Of a DNA stretch of 58,460 nt, positions 9,586 to 18,899 are shown piece after piece. Under the pieces are notes generated by a model. That model made no database searches. It was not told where the DNA came from and saw only the letters and a list, made by a program, of their open reading frames with translations. This stretch comes from Pseudomonadota bacterium. Its GTDB lineage: Bacteria > Pseudomonadota > Gammaproteobacteria > Burkholderiales > Burkholderiaceae_E. Within the stretch, counting starts at the first letter, position 1. Every line of letters begins with the position of its first letter. The translations under genes and the position numbers were made by a program. The DNA is taken from the NCBI GenBank assembly GCA_029779755.1, contig JAKOZZ010000184.1, positions 1 through 58,460 on the forward strand, in the 5' to 3' direction.

Positions 9586-10608
9586 TCACGCGGCCGGAGG
9601 GCTGCCTGCCGGCGCCGGGTCGGCCGCCTCGAAGCGGGCGTCGGCCGGCACCGGATAGCCGCGCAGGAAGTCGGCGACCGCCATGCGGCGACCGCCCGGC
9701 TTCTGCAGCTCGAGCAGACGCAGGCGGGTGCCTGCGCCGCAGCACACCTCCAGCGTGCGCTCGTCCGCGACGAGCACGTCGCCGGGGCGGGCCGCGGCGC
9801 CGGCGGCACGCCCGTCGGGCGCGGCACCTTCGCCCCGCCCGAGATCTCCGCCGAGCGCCTGTGCGCGCCAGATCTTCAGGGTCTCGTCGCGACCCGCCAG
9901 ACGCGCCGTCGTGCCCGGGAACGGATCGAAGGCGCGGATCTTCCGGGCCAGCCGCGCCGCCGGTTGCGTCCAGTCGATCACCGCATCGGCCTTGCCGATC
10001 TTGGTCGCATAGGTCGCACCGTCGGCGGGCTGGGGACGCGCGTTCAGGCGCCCCGCCGCAAGACCGTCGAGCGCCTCGACGATCAGGGTCGCGCCGAGCG
10101 CCGCCAGCCGGTCGTGCAACTGTCCGCCGGTCTCGTCGGGGCCGATCGGCAGCGCCCGCTCGAGCAGCATCGGACCGGTGTCGAGACCGGCGTCCATGCG
10201 CATGATGGTGATGCCGGTCTGCGTGTCGCCGGCCTCGATCGCGCGCTGGATCGGCGCCGCCCCGCGCCAGCGCGGCAGCAGCGACGCGTGGATGTTGATG
10301 CACCCCAGCCGGGGGATCGCCAGCACCTCGGGTGGCAGGATCAGACCGTACGCGGCGACGATCATCGCGTCGGCGCCCACCGCGGCCAGCAGCGCGTGCG
10401 CGTCTGCGTCGCGCAGGGTGCGCGGCTGCGCCACCGGCAGACCGAGCGCGAGCGCACGCTGCTTCACGGGGCTGGCCTGCAGCCGCTGTCCGCGTCCGGC
10501 GGGCTGGTCGGGCCGGCTCAGCACGAGGGCGATGTCGTGCCCGGCGGCATGCAGTGCCGACAGGGCGCGTTCGGCGAATTCCGGCGTACCGGCGAAGATC
10601 AGTTTCAT
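9586..10608 (-). CDS. fmt: Methionyl-tRNA formyltransferase
   Basis: Formylates initiator Met-tRNA using 10-formyltetrahydrofolate. The 340-residue product starts with [16 protein letters not shown] and contains the N10-formyl-THF binding signature [18 protein letters not shown] with the catalytic His and the SLLP element. A C-terminal OB-like domain carries [13 protein letters not shown]. It is slightly longer than the usual 310-320 residues owing to a Gly/Ala-rich segment around residue 245. It lies 60 bp downstream of def, so the two initiation-related enzymes are likely co-expressed. Confidence 0.94.
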   Translation of the reverse strand: MKLIFAGTPEFAERALSALHAAGHDIALVLSRPDQPAGRGQRLQASPVKQRALALGLPVAQPRTLRDADAHALLAAVGADAMIVAAYGLILPPEVLAIPRLGCINIHASLLPRWRGAAPIQRAIEAGDTQTGITIMRMDAGLDTGPMLLERALPIGPDETGGQLHDRLAALGATLIVEALDGLAAGRLNARPQPADGATYATKIGKADAVIDWTQPAARLARKIRAFDPFPGTTARLAGRDETLKIWRAQALGGDLGRGEGAAPDGRAAGAAARPGDVLVADERTLEVCCGAGTRLRLLELQKPGGRRMAVADFLRGYPVPADARFEAADPAPAGSPPAA

Positions 10609-10668
10609 CGGGTCATCAGGTGGCGTTGCGCGGCCACCGCGCGCCGATGCGGGCAGCGCTGCCCCGGA

Positions 10669-11175
10669 TCAGGCGGCCTCGCGATCGCTCTTGAGCAGAC
10701 GCGTTCGGATGCGCCCCTGCTTGAGGCGGGACAGGTACTGCACGAAGACGCGGCCGTTGAGGTGATCGATCTCGTGCTGCAGGCAGACGGCCAGCAGACC
10801 GTCGGCCTCGAGCGTGAACGGCACGCCGTGCGCATCGAACGCACGGACCGTGACGCGATCGGGCCGCTCGACCTCGTCGTAGACGCCGGGCACCGACAGG
10901 CAGCCTTCCTCGTAGACCTTGCGGTCGTCGCTGCTGGCGACGATCTCCGGGTTGACGAACACCTGCAGCGCGCTCTTGTCCTCGGACACGTCGATGACGA
11001 TCACCCGTCGATGCACGTCGACCTGGGTGGCCGCCAGACCGATGCCCGGTGCGGCGTACATCGTCTCGGCCATGTCCTGGACGAGGCGGCGCAGCGCATC
11101 GTCGAACTCGGTGACCGGCGCGGCGACCTGATGCAGCCGGGGGTCGGGATAACGCAGGATCGTGAGTACGGCCAT
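10669..11175 (-). CDS. def: Peptide deformylase
   Basis: Metal-dependent hydrolase that removes the formyl group from nascent proteins. The 168-residue product has all three family motifs: GIGLAATQ (motif 1), EGCLSVPG (motif 2, Cys metal ligand) and QHEIDHLNG (motif 3, HExxH metal ligands). Begins [14 protein letters not shown]. It is divergent from the LysM gene across a 193-bp gap and upstream of fmt on the same strand. Confidence 0.95.
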   Translation of the reverse strand: MAVLTILRYPDPRLHQVAAPVTEFDDALRRLVQDMAETMYAAPGIGLAATQVDVHRRVIVIDVSEDKSALQVFVNPEIVASSDDRKVYEEGCLSVPGVYDEVERPDRVTVRAFDAHGVPFTLEADGLLAVCLQHEIDHLNGRVFVQYLSRLKQGRIRTRLLKSDREAA

Positions 11176-11320
11176 CGGCGAATATCTACCGTCGATTCAG
11201 GTGTGAGCTTGCGGCGAACAGGCGTTGGCGGCAGAATCCGAAACAAACCCAGCAGTTGCAGTGTCTTTCGCAAGCCCTTGATTTCGAGGGATTTTTGCCT
11301 GCAGCCCAAGATCAGCACCA

Positions 11321-11336
11321 CTAGCGGAACCGCTAG
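11321..11336. promoter_or_regulatory. Palindrome in the def/LysM divergent region
   Basis: CTAGCGG-AA-CCGCTAG, 7-bp perfect arms around 2 bp, 33 bp upstream of the LysM start codon. Such tight symmetry suits a dimeric regulator's operator, or a small hairpin in the 5' leader. I saw no convincing -35/-10 pair for either gene in the 193-bp gap. Confidence 0.4.
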
Positions 11337-11368
11337 CCGACCCAACCTCCGGACCACGGCCTTCCCGT

Positions 11369-12466
11369 ATGAAAAAGTTTAGCACGCAGGTCCTGACGCT
11401 GGCGCTCACGCTGGCCAGTCCGGTCATGGCGCTGGCCCAGGCCCTCGAACTCGCGAAGGACGCACCGGACCGGCACGTCGTGGTCCGCGGAGACACGCTG
11501 TGGGGCATCTCCGGCAAGTTCCTCGAGCAGCCCTGGCGCTGGCCCGAGATCTGGGACCTGAACCGCGACCAGATCCGCAATCCGCACCTCATCTATCCGG
11601 GTGACATCGTCTACCTGGACATGAGCAGCGGCAAGCCCCGGCTGCGTCTGGGCAAGCCGATCGACACGGCGGCGGGCGCCCCGCCTGCGCAGGCGTCCGC
11701 CGCAGCGACCGCCGACACCTCGGCCCTGGCCCGCGAGCGCCGTGGACCCGCCGTGCGCGCCGAGTCCCTTGGCCGCAGCGCGATTCCGACAGTGAGCGCC
11801 GCGTCCATCGAGCCCTACCTCAACCGTCCGCTGGTGGTCGACGAGAAGGGCCTGGCCGCGCATCCGCGCGTGGTGGGCGCGCAGGAAGGCCGCGTCTACC
11901 TCGGACCGGGCGACCGTGCATTCGTGCGCGGCCTGGCCGACCAGGACACGCTGGAATGGCACGTCTACCGTCCGGCACAGCCCATCCTGGATCCCGACAC
12001 CCGCAAGCCGATCGCCTGGGAGGCCACCTTCGTCGGCTCGGCCCGCCTCGAGCAGCGGGGCGACCCGGCCACGTTCCGCATCGTGTCCTCCACCGAGGAG
12101 ATCGGCACCGGCGACCGCCTGATGCCCGCCGAGCGCGCGCGCGTCAGCAGCTACGTGCCGCGTCCGCCCGAGCTGAAGGTGAACGGTCGCATCGTGTCGA
12201 TCTACCGGGGGGTGGTCCAGGCGGGCAGGAACAGCGTCGTGGCCCTGAACGTGGGCAGCACCGCCGGGCTGGAAGTCGGCTCGGTCCTGCAGATCCGGCA
12301 GCGCGCGCGCCAGATGCCCGACCGCGAGACGCGCCAGATGATCGAACTTCCGGGTCAGACGACCGGCTACCTCCTGGTGTTCCGAGTCTTCGATAAGATC
12401 GCCTACGGTCTCATCATGGACGCGTCGCACGCCATTTCGGTTGGAGACGACGTCACGAACCCCTGA
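11369..12466 (+). CDS. Exported LysM-domain protein
   Basis: Protein of 365 residues. A clear signal peptide (MKKFSTQVLTLALTLASPVMALAQ) is followed by a LysM peptidoglycan-binding domain at about 38-85 (VVRGDTLWGISGKFL to NPHLIYPGDIVYL). The long C-terminal part (about 140-365) lacks a motif I can assign but is rich in beta-type segments. Homologues next to dprA are common in Burkholderiales and are annotated only as LysM-containing proteins. It probably sits in the periplasm bound to murein. dprA begins 9 bp after its stop, suggesting co-transcription. Confidence 0.88.
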   Translation: MKKFSTQVLTLALTLASPVMALAQALELAKDAPDRHVVVRGDTLWGISGKFLEQPWRWPEIWDLNRDQIRNPHLIYPGDIVYLDMSSGKPRLRLGKPIDTAAGAPPAQASAAATADTSALARERRGPAVRAESLGRSAIPTVSAASIEPYLNRPLVVDEKGLAAHPRVVGAQEGRVYLGPGDRAFVRGLADQDTLEWHVYRPAQPILDPDTRKPIAWEATFVGSARLEQRGDPATFRIVSSTEEIGTGDRLMPAERARVSSYVPRPPELKVNGRIVSIYRGVVQAGRNSVVALNVGSTAGLEVGSVLQIRQRARQMPDRETRQMIELPGQTTGYLLVFRVFDKIAYGLIMDASHAISVGDDVTNP

Positions 12467-12475
12467 CGGTCTCTC

Positions 12476-13714
12476 ATGCCCCTGCCCGATTCCGGGCGCG
12501 ACGACCTCGCGGCCTGGCTCAGACTCGCACTGACCTCGGGCATCGGCCCAGCCGCCCAACGTGATCTGCTCGGCAGGGCCGGCCTGCCGGAGGACGTCTT
12601 CCGGATGTCGACGACGGCGCTCGCCGCCCTCGTCGGTCCGCGGGCGGCGCAGGCGCTGCTGCGCGACGACGGGGCACGGGATGCCGCGGTCCGGCAGGCG
12701 CTGCACTGGGCGCAGGCGCCCGACCACCACCTGCTGACGCTGGCCGATCCGCGCTACCCGCCCGCACTGCTCGAGATCGGCGATCCGCCGGCCGTTCTAT
12801 ATGTACGTGGCGACCCCGCGCTGCTGTCCCGGCCCGCCGTGGCGATCGTGGGCAGCCGCTCCTCGTCGCTGACCGGCCGGCAGACAGCGCGTGCGTTCGC
12901 CGCCGCCCTGGGGGCCGACGGCCTCGTCGTGGTCAGCGGCCTGGCCGCCGGCATCGACGCGGCCGCGCACGAAGGGGCGCGCGAGACGACGGGCCGCACC
13001 GTCGCGGTGCTGGGCACCGGCGTCGATCTGACCTACCCCGGGCATCACGCGCCACTGGCCGACGCCATCGTGGCGGCGGGCGGCGCGCTGGTGTCCGAGC
13101 TGCCGCTCGGCACCCCCGTGCGCCGCGGCAACTTCCCGCGGCGCAACCGCATCATCGCAGGGCTCGCGCGCGGGGTGCTGGTGGTCGAGGCGGCCGTGCG
13201 CAGCGGCTCGCTGATCACCGCGCGGCTGGCCGCCGAGTTCGGCCGCGAAGTGATGGCCATTCCCGGATCGATCCACTCACCGCTGGCGCGCGGCTGCCAC
13301 CAGCTGATCAAGCAGGGCGCCAAGCTCGTCGAAGATGCGGCCGACGTCCTCACCGAGCTGCCCGGCCTGGCGCATCCGACGGTGCCTGCAAGCCTGGCCC
13401 GGCCGACGGTGCCTGCAGGCCCGGCCCAGCCGGCGGTTCCCGCAGGCCCCGCGCGCCCGACACACCCTGCCGGCGCGAGCGCCTCGGCCGGCGACGGGCA
13501 CACCGGCCTCCCGACGGATGCGCCGCTCGCACGCCGGATCCTCGAATCCGTGGGGTGGGCACCGTTCAGCGCAGAGGCCATCGCCCGGCAATGCATGCTC
13601 GACGGGCACGCCGACCATGCCGGCGACGTGGCCGCACAGTTGCTGGCGCTCGAATTCGGTGGTGCACTCGAACGCCTGCTCGATGGCCGCTACCAGCGAC
13701 GTCCGTCGGCCTGA
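12476..13714 (+). CDS. dprA: DNA-processing protein DprA
   Basis: Binds incoming single-stranded DNA and loads RecA during natural transformation. The 412-residue product has an N-terminal SAM-like region, a Rossmann-type DprA domain with GSRSSSLTG, VSGLAAGIDAAAHEGA and GTGVDLTYPGHH, then PRRNRIIAGLARGVLVVEA and SGSLITARLAAEFGREVMAIPG, the core family signature. A C-terminal winged-helix-like domain follows (about 350-405). Between the last two domains is a repetitive Pro/Ala/Val linker. In many Burkholderiales a DUF494 (Smg-like) gene separates dprA from topB; here only a 122-bp gap remains. Confidence 0.92.
   Translation: MPLPDSGRDDLAAWLRLALTSGIGPAAQRDLLGRAGLPEDVFRMSTTALAALVGPRAAQALLRDDGARDAAVRQALHWAQAPDHHLLTLADPRYPPALLEIGDPPAVLYVRGDPALLSRPAVAIVGSRSSSLTGRQTARAFAAALGADGLVVVSGLAAGIDAAAHEGARETTGRTVAVLGTGVDLTYPGHHAPLADAIVAAGGALVSELPLGTPVRRGNFPRRNRIIAGLARGVLVVEAAVRSGSLITARLAAEFGREVMAIPGSIHSPLARGCHQLIKQGAKLVEDAADVLTELPGLAHPTVPASLARPTVPAGPAQPAVPAGPARPTHPAGASASAGDGHTGLPTDAPLARRILESVGWAPFSAEAIARQCMLDGHADHAGDVAAQLLALEFGGALERLLDGRYQRRPSA
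13370..13477. repeat. 27-bp in-frame tandem repeat in dprA
   Basis: Four units of 27 bp, each coding nine residues (AHPTVPASL, ARPTVPAGP, AQPAVPAGP, ARPTHPAGA). They form the linker between the Rossmann domain and the C-terminal domain. The first two units are nearly identical, which suggests recent slippage. Confidence 0.85.
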
Positions 13715-13836
13715 CCGGCCCTCTGCGTCCCGGCCGTTCGGGCCGGGCGCGGCGGTCCGCCGGATCGGCTGCCGGGCTCGGCTTGCGCTGGCCGCGCCCG
13801 CGCTCTTATGATGAGCGCCCCTTTTCGGCCCCCCCA

Positions 13837-16641
13837 ATGTCCAAGTCGCTCATCATCGCCGAGAAACCTTCCGTGGCCGCCGACATCGCGCGCGCCCTGG
13901 GCGGTTTCACCAAGCATGCGGATTACTTCGAGAACGACGAGTACGTGATCTCGTCGGCCGTCGGCCATCTGCTCGAGATCGCCGCACCGGAGCAGTTCGA
14001 GGTCAAGCGGGGCAAATGGTCGTTCGCGCACCTGCCGGTGATCCCGCCGCACTTCGACATCCACCCCATCGTCAAGAGCCAGGAGCGCCTGAAGGTGCTC
14101 ACCCGGCTGATCAAGCGCAAGGACGTCGAGACCCTGATCAACGCCTGCGACGCGGGGCGTGAAGGCGAACTCATCTTCCGGCTGATCGCCCAGCACGCCA
14201 AGGCGAAGCAGCCGATCCGCCGCCTGTGGCTGCAGTCGATGACGCCGGCCGCGATCCAGGAGGCGTTCCAGCAGCTGCGCGACGACCGCCAGATGATCCC
14301 GCTGGCCGACGCCGCCCGCTGCCGTTCGGAGGCCGACTGGCTCGTGGGCATCAACGGCACGCGCGCGATGACGGCCTTCAATTCGCGCGACGGCGGCTTC
14401 TTCCTGACCACGGTCGGGCGGGTGCAGACGCCGACGCTGGCCATCGTGGTCGAGCGCGAGGACAAGATCCGCCGGTTCGTGCCGCGCGACTACTTCGAAG
14501 TGCGCGCCAGCTTCGCGGTCGAGGCCGGCGAATACGAAGGCCGCTGGTTCGATCCGCAGTTCAAGAAGGGCGACGACCCGGAGCATCGCGCCGAGCGGCT
14601 CTGGGAGCGGGCCCGCGCCGAGGCGATCGTCGCCGAATGCGCCGGCAAGCGCGGCACCGTCACCGAAGAGACGAAGCCGTCCACCCAGATGGCGCCGGCC
14701 CTCTTCGACCTCACCAGCCTGCAGCGCGAAGCCAACGGCCGGTTCGGCTTCTCGGCCAAGACCACCCTGTCGATCGCGCAGGCGCTGTACGAGAAGCACA
14801 AGGCCCTGACCTACCCGCGGACGGATTCCCGGGCGCTGCCCGAGGACTACATCGGCACCGTCGCCAAGACGATGGAGGCGCTCGAGGACCTGCCGGCCAT
14901 GGCGCCGTTCGCGCGCCAGGTGTCCGCCAACGGATGGGTGAAGCCGAACAAGCGCATCTTCGACAACACCAAGGTCAGCGACCACTTCGCCATCATCCCC
15001 ACGCTGCAGACGCCCAAGAGCCTGTCCGACGCCGAGCAGCGCATCTACGACCTGGTGGTGCGCCGGTTCCTGGCGGTGTTCTTCCCGCCGGCCGAGTACC
15101 TGCTCACCACCCGGATCACGGTCGTCGCGTCGCACAACTTCCGCACCGAAGGCCGGGTGCTCGTCAATCCGGGCTGGCTGGCGATCTACGGTCGCGAGGA
15201 AGGCGGCACGGGCAGTGCGGGCAAGTCCGACGCGACGCTCGTGGCGGTGCGCAAGGGCGAGGACGCGCTCGCGCGGGCGGTCGAGATCCTCGCGCTCACC
15301 ACGCGGCCGCCGGCGCGGTACAACGAAGGCACGCTGCTGTCCGCCATGGAAGGCGCGGGCAAGCTGGTCGAGGATGACGAACTGCGCGAGGCGATGGCCG
15401 AGAAGGGGCTGGGCACGCCGGCCACCCGGGCCTCGATCATCGAAGGCCTGATCGCCGAGAACTACCTGATCCGCGACGGCAAGGAGCTCATCCCCACGCC
15501 CAAGGCATTCCAGCTCCTCACGCTGCTGCGCGGCCTCGGCGTGCAGGAGCTGACGATGCCCGAGCTCACCGGCGAATGGGAGTACAAGCTCGCGCAGATG
15601 GAACGCGGCCGGCTGGACCGGGCGACGTTCATGGACGAGATCGCCGAGGTCACGCGCCGGATCGTCGAGCGGGCCAAGAACTACCAGTCGGACACCGTGC
15701 CGGGCGACTACGCCACCCTGCGCACGCCGTGCCCGAAGTGCGGTGCGGTCGTCCAGGAGAACTACAAGCGCTTCGCCTGCACGAAGTGCGACTTCTCCAT
15801 CAGCAAGCACCCGGGCGGGCGGACGTTCCAGCTCGACGAGGTCGAGCAGCTGCTGACCGAACGCACGCTTGGCCCCCTGCAGGGGTTCCGCAGCCGGCTC
15901 GGCCGTCCGTTTGCGGCCATCCTGAAGATCACGCCCGAGTTCAAGCTCGAGTTCGATTTCGGCCAGAGCCGCGCCGACGAGGCCGGCAACGAGGAGCCCG
16001 TCGACTTCTCGGGGCAGGCGGTGCTCGGCCCCTGCCCCAAGTGCGGCGCCGGCGTGTACGAGCACGGGCTGTCCTACGTGTGCGAGAAGTCCGTCGGGCC
16101 GGAGCGCAGCTGCGATTTCCGGTCGGGCAAGATCATCCTGCAGCAGGAGATCGCCGCCGAGCAGATGCAGCGCCTCCTGAACGAAGGCCGCACCGACCTG
16201 CTGACCGGGTTCGTGTCCTCGCGCACGCGGCGCAAGTTCAAGGCGTTCCTGGTGCGCGGCACGGACGGCAAGATCGGCTTCGAGTTCGAACCGCGGCCGC
16301 AGAAGCCGGAGGCCAAGGCCGCCCCGGCCGCCCGCGGCGCGTCGAAGGCCGGTGCCTCGGGCGCGGGCGCGGCCGACGAGACGTCCGAGGACGCCGCGGG
16401 CAAGGCAGCCGGAAAGACCTCGGCTGCGAAGGCGTCCGCCGGGAAGGTGTCCGCGGCAAGCGCCGCAGGCACAGCCGCGCGCGGCGCGGCCCCGGGCGCC
16501 AGGAAACCCGCGGCGAAGAAACCCGCGGCGAAGAAGCCGACCGCCAGGAAGCCCGCGACGAAGTCGCCGGCTGCGAAGAAGGCGGCTGCCGCGAAGCCCG
16601 CAGCGAAGAAGGCGGCGACGAAGAAGGCCGCGGCCGGGTAA
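13837..16641 (+). CDS. topB: DNA topoisomerase III with Lys/Ala-rich tail
   Basis: Type IA topoisomerase, 934 residues from ATG 13837 (MSKSLIIAEKPSVAA). The longer open frame upstream overlaps dprA and is not needed. The Toprim domain shows EKPSVA and the acidic DAGREGE motif. The active-site tyrosine lies in LTYPRTDSRALP, and VGRVQTPTLAI is also typical. Two zinc-ribbon-like segments follow near 630 (CPKCGAVV to CTKCDF) and 730 (CPKCGAGV to the Cys of RSCDF). The last 120 residues are dominated by Ala, Lys and Pro (AAKKPAAKKP repeats), resembling a histone H1 tail, probably adding non-specific DNA affinity. Confidence 0.93.
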   Translation: MSKSLIIAEKPSVAADIARALGGFTKHADYFENDEYVISSAVGHLLEIAAPEQFEVKRGKWSFAHLPVIPPHFDIHPIVKSQERLKVLTRLIKRKDVETLINACDAGREGELIFRLIAQHAKAKQPIRRLWLQSMTPAAIQEAFQQLRDDRQMIPLADAARCRSEADWLVGINGTRAMTAFNSRDGGFFLTTVGRVQTPTLAIVVEREDKIRRFVPRDYFEVRASFAVEAGEYEGRWFDPQFKKGDDPEHRAERLWERARAEAIVAECAGKRGTVTEETKPSTQMAPALFDLTSLQREANGRFGFSAKTTLSIAQALYEKHKALTYPRTDSRALPEDYIGTVAKTMEALEDLPAMAPFARQVSANGWVKPNKRIFDNTKVSDHFAIIPTLQTPKSLSDAEQRIYDLVVRRFLAVFFPPAEYLLTTRITVVASHNFRTEGRVLVNPGWLAIYGREEGGTGSAGKSDATLVAVRKGEDALARAVEILALTTRPPARYNEGTLLSAMEGAGKLVEDDELREAMAEKGLGTPATRASIIEGLIAENYLIRDGKELIPTPKAFQLLTLLRGLGVQELTMPELTGEWEYKLAQMERGRLDRATFMDEIAEVTRRIVERAKNYQSDTVPGDYATLRTPCPKCGAVVQENYKRFACTKCDFSISKHPGGRTFQLDEVEQLLTERTLGPLQGFRSRLGRPFAAILKITPEFKLEFDFGQSRADEAGNEEPVDFSGQAVLGPCPKCGAGVYEHGLSYVCEKSVGPERSCDFRSGKIILQQEIAAEQMQRLLNEGRTDLLTGFVSSRTRRKFKAFLVRGTDGKIGFEFEPRPQKPEAKAAPAARGASKAGASGAGAADETSEDAAGKAAGKTSAAKASAGKVSAASAAGTAARGAAPGARKPAAKKPAAKKPTARKPATKSPAAKKAAAAKPAAKKAATKKAAAG

Positions 16642-16669
16642 CGGGCGACCGCACCGGACGCGTCGCGCA

Positions 16670-17218
16670 GTGCCGTTCAACGTGGACCTGGTGCTGGCCG
16701 ACTGGGTGTTCGGCTACGGATCCCTGATCTGGAATCCGGAGATCGACTACGAACGCGCCGAACTCGGCCGGGTGCACGGCTATCACCGCGCGTTCTGCAT
16801 CAGCTCCATGCACTACCGCGGCACGCCCGACGCGCCGGGCGTGGTGCTGGGGCTGGCGCGCGGCGGCAGCTGCATCGGCATGGCGTTCAAGCTGCATCAC
16901 GCCACGCGCCGGCACGCCATCGAGCAGCTGTACGTGCGCGAGATGTCCGACCACGTGTACGTCCCGACGCTGGTAGGGGTGACGCTGCGGGACGGTCAGC
17001 GCGTGCGCGCACTGACGTTCGCCGCCAACCGGTCCAGCGGCGCGTTCCAGGACCTGCACGAGGACGAGATCCTGCGCCGTCTTGCCGTCTGCAGCGGCAG
17101 GCGCGGCCCGAACCGCGAGTACGCGATCAACACCTGGCACTCGCTGCGCGCGCACGGCGTGCACGACGCGCGCCTTGCCCGCCTGGTGCGGGCGCTGCAG
17201 TCGGGCGGGCAGGGCTGA
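16670..17218 (+). CDS. ChaC-like gamma-glutamylcyclotransferase
   Basis: Likely converts gamma-glutamyl peptides such as glutathione to 5-oxoproline and a dipeptide. The start is taken as GTG 16670, giving 182 residues starting VPFNVDLVLADWVFGYGSL; no in-frame ATG precedes the GYGSL substrate-binding loop. Family features are WVFGYGSLIWNP, the RxFC-like segment HRAFCISSMHYRGTP, a GxAF segment (GMAFKLHH), EQLYVREM with a candidate catalytic Glu, and the NREYAINTW segment near the C-terminus. It begins 28 bp after topB, so it may be expressed by readthrough. Confidence 0.85.
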   Translation: MPFNVDLVLADWVFGYGSLIWNPEIDYERAELGRVHGYHRAFCISSMHYRGTPDAPGVVLGLARGGSCIGMAFKLHHATRRHAIEQLYVREMSDHVYVPTLVGVTLRDGQRVRALTFAANRSSGAFQDLHEDEILRRLAVCSGRRGPNREYAINTWHSLRAHGVHDARLARLVRALQSGGQG

Positions 17219-17233
17219 GGGGGCGCGCCCGCG

Positions 17234-17653
17234 CTACTTCGCGAACAGCGACTTCAGGTCCTTGAAGGCCTTGAATTCCAGGGCGTTGCCCGACGGATCG
17301 AGGAAGAACATCGTCGCCTGCTCACCGACTTCGCCCTTGAACCGGACGTGCGGCTCGATCACGAAGCGCACCCCGGCCGCGCGCAGCCGGTCGGCCAGCG
17401 CGTCCCACTCGTCCATCGGCAGCACGACCCCGAAGTGCCGCACCGGCACCTGATCGCCGTCGACGGCGTTGGTCGACGCCGGCCGCGCCTCGTCCGGGGC
17501 CAGGTGCGCGACCACCTGGTGGCCGTAGAGGTCGAAGTCGATCCATTCCGGCGAGCTGCGTCCCTCGGGACAGCCGAGCAGGCCGCCGTAGAACGCGCGC
17601 GCGGCGGCCAGGTCGTGGACGGGGAATGCGAGGTGGAACGGGCGGACGGACAT
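17234..17653 (-). CDS. VOC-family glyoxalase/dioxygenase-like protein
   Basis: Small 139-residue single-domain member of the vicinal-oxygen-chelate superfamily. It has two beta-alpha-beta-beta-beta modules: [23 protein letters not shown] at the N-terminus and [20 protein letters not shown] in the second half, ending with [15 protein letters not shown]. Candidate metal ligands are His7 and the Glu of ALEFK. Substrate cannot be told from sequence. It is divergent from the thiolase gene, with a GntR-type palindrome between them, and convergent with the ChaC-like gene. Confidence 0.82.
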   Translation of the reverse strand: MSVRPFHLAFPVHDLAAARAFYGGLLGCPEGRSSPEWIDFDLYGHQVVAHLAPDEARPASTNAVDGDQVPVRHFGVVLPMDEWDALADRLRAAGVRFVIEPHVRFKGEVGEQATMFFLDPSGNALEFKAFKDLKSLFAK

Positions 17654-17671
17654 CGGAGCGGCTCCCGGCGG

Positions 17672-17693
17672 ATTGTCGACAATGTCCTATTAT
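17672..17693. promoter_or_regulatory. GntR/FadR-type operator candidate with adjacent -10
   Basis: A perfect 12-bp palindrome ATTGTCGACAAT (17672-17683) fits the TnGTnnACnA core recognised by FadR-subfamily GntR regulators. Four bases later is TATTAT (17688-17693), a good -10 for the thiolase gene starting at 17729. Bound regulator would cover the promoter spacer. No GntR gene is in the window. Confidence 0.5.
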
Positions 17694-17728
17694 CAGGGCT
17701 GGAACAACACGGAGCGGGAACGGAGACC

Positions 17729-18895
17729 ATGAGCATCAACGGGAAGGCGTACATCGCCGGGGCGTTCGAGCACCCGACGCGACTGGCGCCCGACAAGTCG
17801 GTCGCACAGCTGCATGCCGAGGCGGCACGCGGCGCGATCGCCGACGCGGGCCTGTCCAAGAACGACATCGACGGCTATTTCAGCGCCGGCGACGCACCGG
17901 GCCTGGGCGGCCTGGCGATGGTCGACTACATGGGCCTGAAAGTCCGTCACATCGACTCGACCGAGACCGGCGGTTCGTCGTACCTGATCCACGTGGCGCA
18001 CGCCGCGCAGGCCATCGCCGCCGGCAAGTGCAACGTCGCACTCATCACGCTGGCCGGGCGCCCGCGCTCCGAAGGCTCCAGCGGCACCCAGCCGCGTGCC
18101 CAGAACACCGCCACCCCCGACGTCGGCTACGAATGGCCGTACGGCGGCGCCACCGCCAACATGTACGGCATGTGCGCGATGCGTCACATGCACGAGTACG
18201 GCACCACGGCCGAGCAGCTCGCCTGGATCAAGGTGGCCGCGTCCCACCACGCGCAGCACAATCCGCACGCGATGCTGCGCGAGGTGGTGACGGTCGAGGA
18301 CGTCGTCAATTCGCCGGTGATCGCCGATCCCCTGCACCGCATGGACTGCTGCGTCGTCACCGACGGCGGCGGGGCGCTGATCGTCACCCGTCCCGAGATC
18401 GCGAAGAGCCTGAAGCGTCCGCTCGTGAAGGTGCTGGGCACCGGCGAGGCGCCCAAGGGCCAGATGGGCGGCAAGGTCGACCTCACGTACAGCGGCGCGC
18501 GCTGGGCCGGCCCGGCGGCATTCGCCGAGGCGAAGGTCACGCCCAAGGACATCCAGTACGTGTCGATCTACGACAGCTTCACCATCACGGTGCTGATGCA
18601 GCTCGAGGACCTGGGCTTCTGCGCCAAGGGCCAGGGCGGGCACTTCGTCGCCGATGGCAACCTGATCTCGGGCCGCGGCAGCCTGCCGTTCAACACCGAC
18701 GGCGGCGGCCTGTGCAACAACCACCCGGCCAACCGCGGCGGCATCACCAAGGTCATCGAGGCAGTGCGCCAGTTGCGCGGCGAAGCCCATCCGGCCGTGC
18801 AGGTGAAGGACTGCCGCCTGGCCCTGGCCTCCGGCATCGGCGGCCTGCTCGGCGCGCGTCACGGCGCCGCCGCCCTGATCATGGAACGGGAGTGA
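17729..18895 (+). CDS. Thiolase-like (SCP-x/Ltp2 type) protein, copy 1
   Basis: Protein of 388 residues from ATG 17729 with purine-rich GGAGCGGGAACGGAG upstream. Thiolase fold of the lipid-transfer/SCP-x type: GYFSAGDAPG near 50, CVVTDGGGALIVTRPE near 210, and GGGLCNNHPANRGG near 335, which supplies the catalytic-type His. At residue 83, where copy 2 (39715-40884) has Cys in GGCS, this copy has Ser (GGSS), so it may not work as an ordinary thiolase. Family members paired with DUF35 proteins act as retro-aldolases or acyl-CoA thiolases in side-chain degradation. The DUF35 gene follows after 4 bp. Substrate unknown. Confidence 0.85.
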   Translation: MSINGKAYIAGAFEHPTRLAPDKSVAQLHAEAARGAIADAGLSKNDIDGYFSAGDAPGLGGLAMVDYMGLKVRHIDSTETGGSSYLIHVAHAAQAIAAGKCNVALITLAGRPRSEGSSGTQPRAQNTATPDVGYEWPYGGATANMYGMCAMRHMHEYGTTAEQLAWIKVAASHHAQHNPHAMLREVVTVEDVVNSPVIADPLHRMDCCVVTDGGGALIVTRPEIAKSLKRPLVKVLGTGEAPKGQMGGKVDLTYSGARWAGPAAFAEAKVTPKDIQYVSIYDSFTITVLMQLEDLGFCAKGQGGHFVADGNLISGRGSLPFNTDGGGLCNNHPANRGGITKVIEAVRQLRGEAHPAVQVKDCRLALASGIGGLLGARHGAAALIMERE

Positions 18896-18899
18896 ACCG

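Noticed and set aside
13715-13836. DUF494/smg gene expected between dprA and topB
   Set aside because: The gap is only 122 bp and contains no frame resembling it; the gene is absent here.
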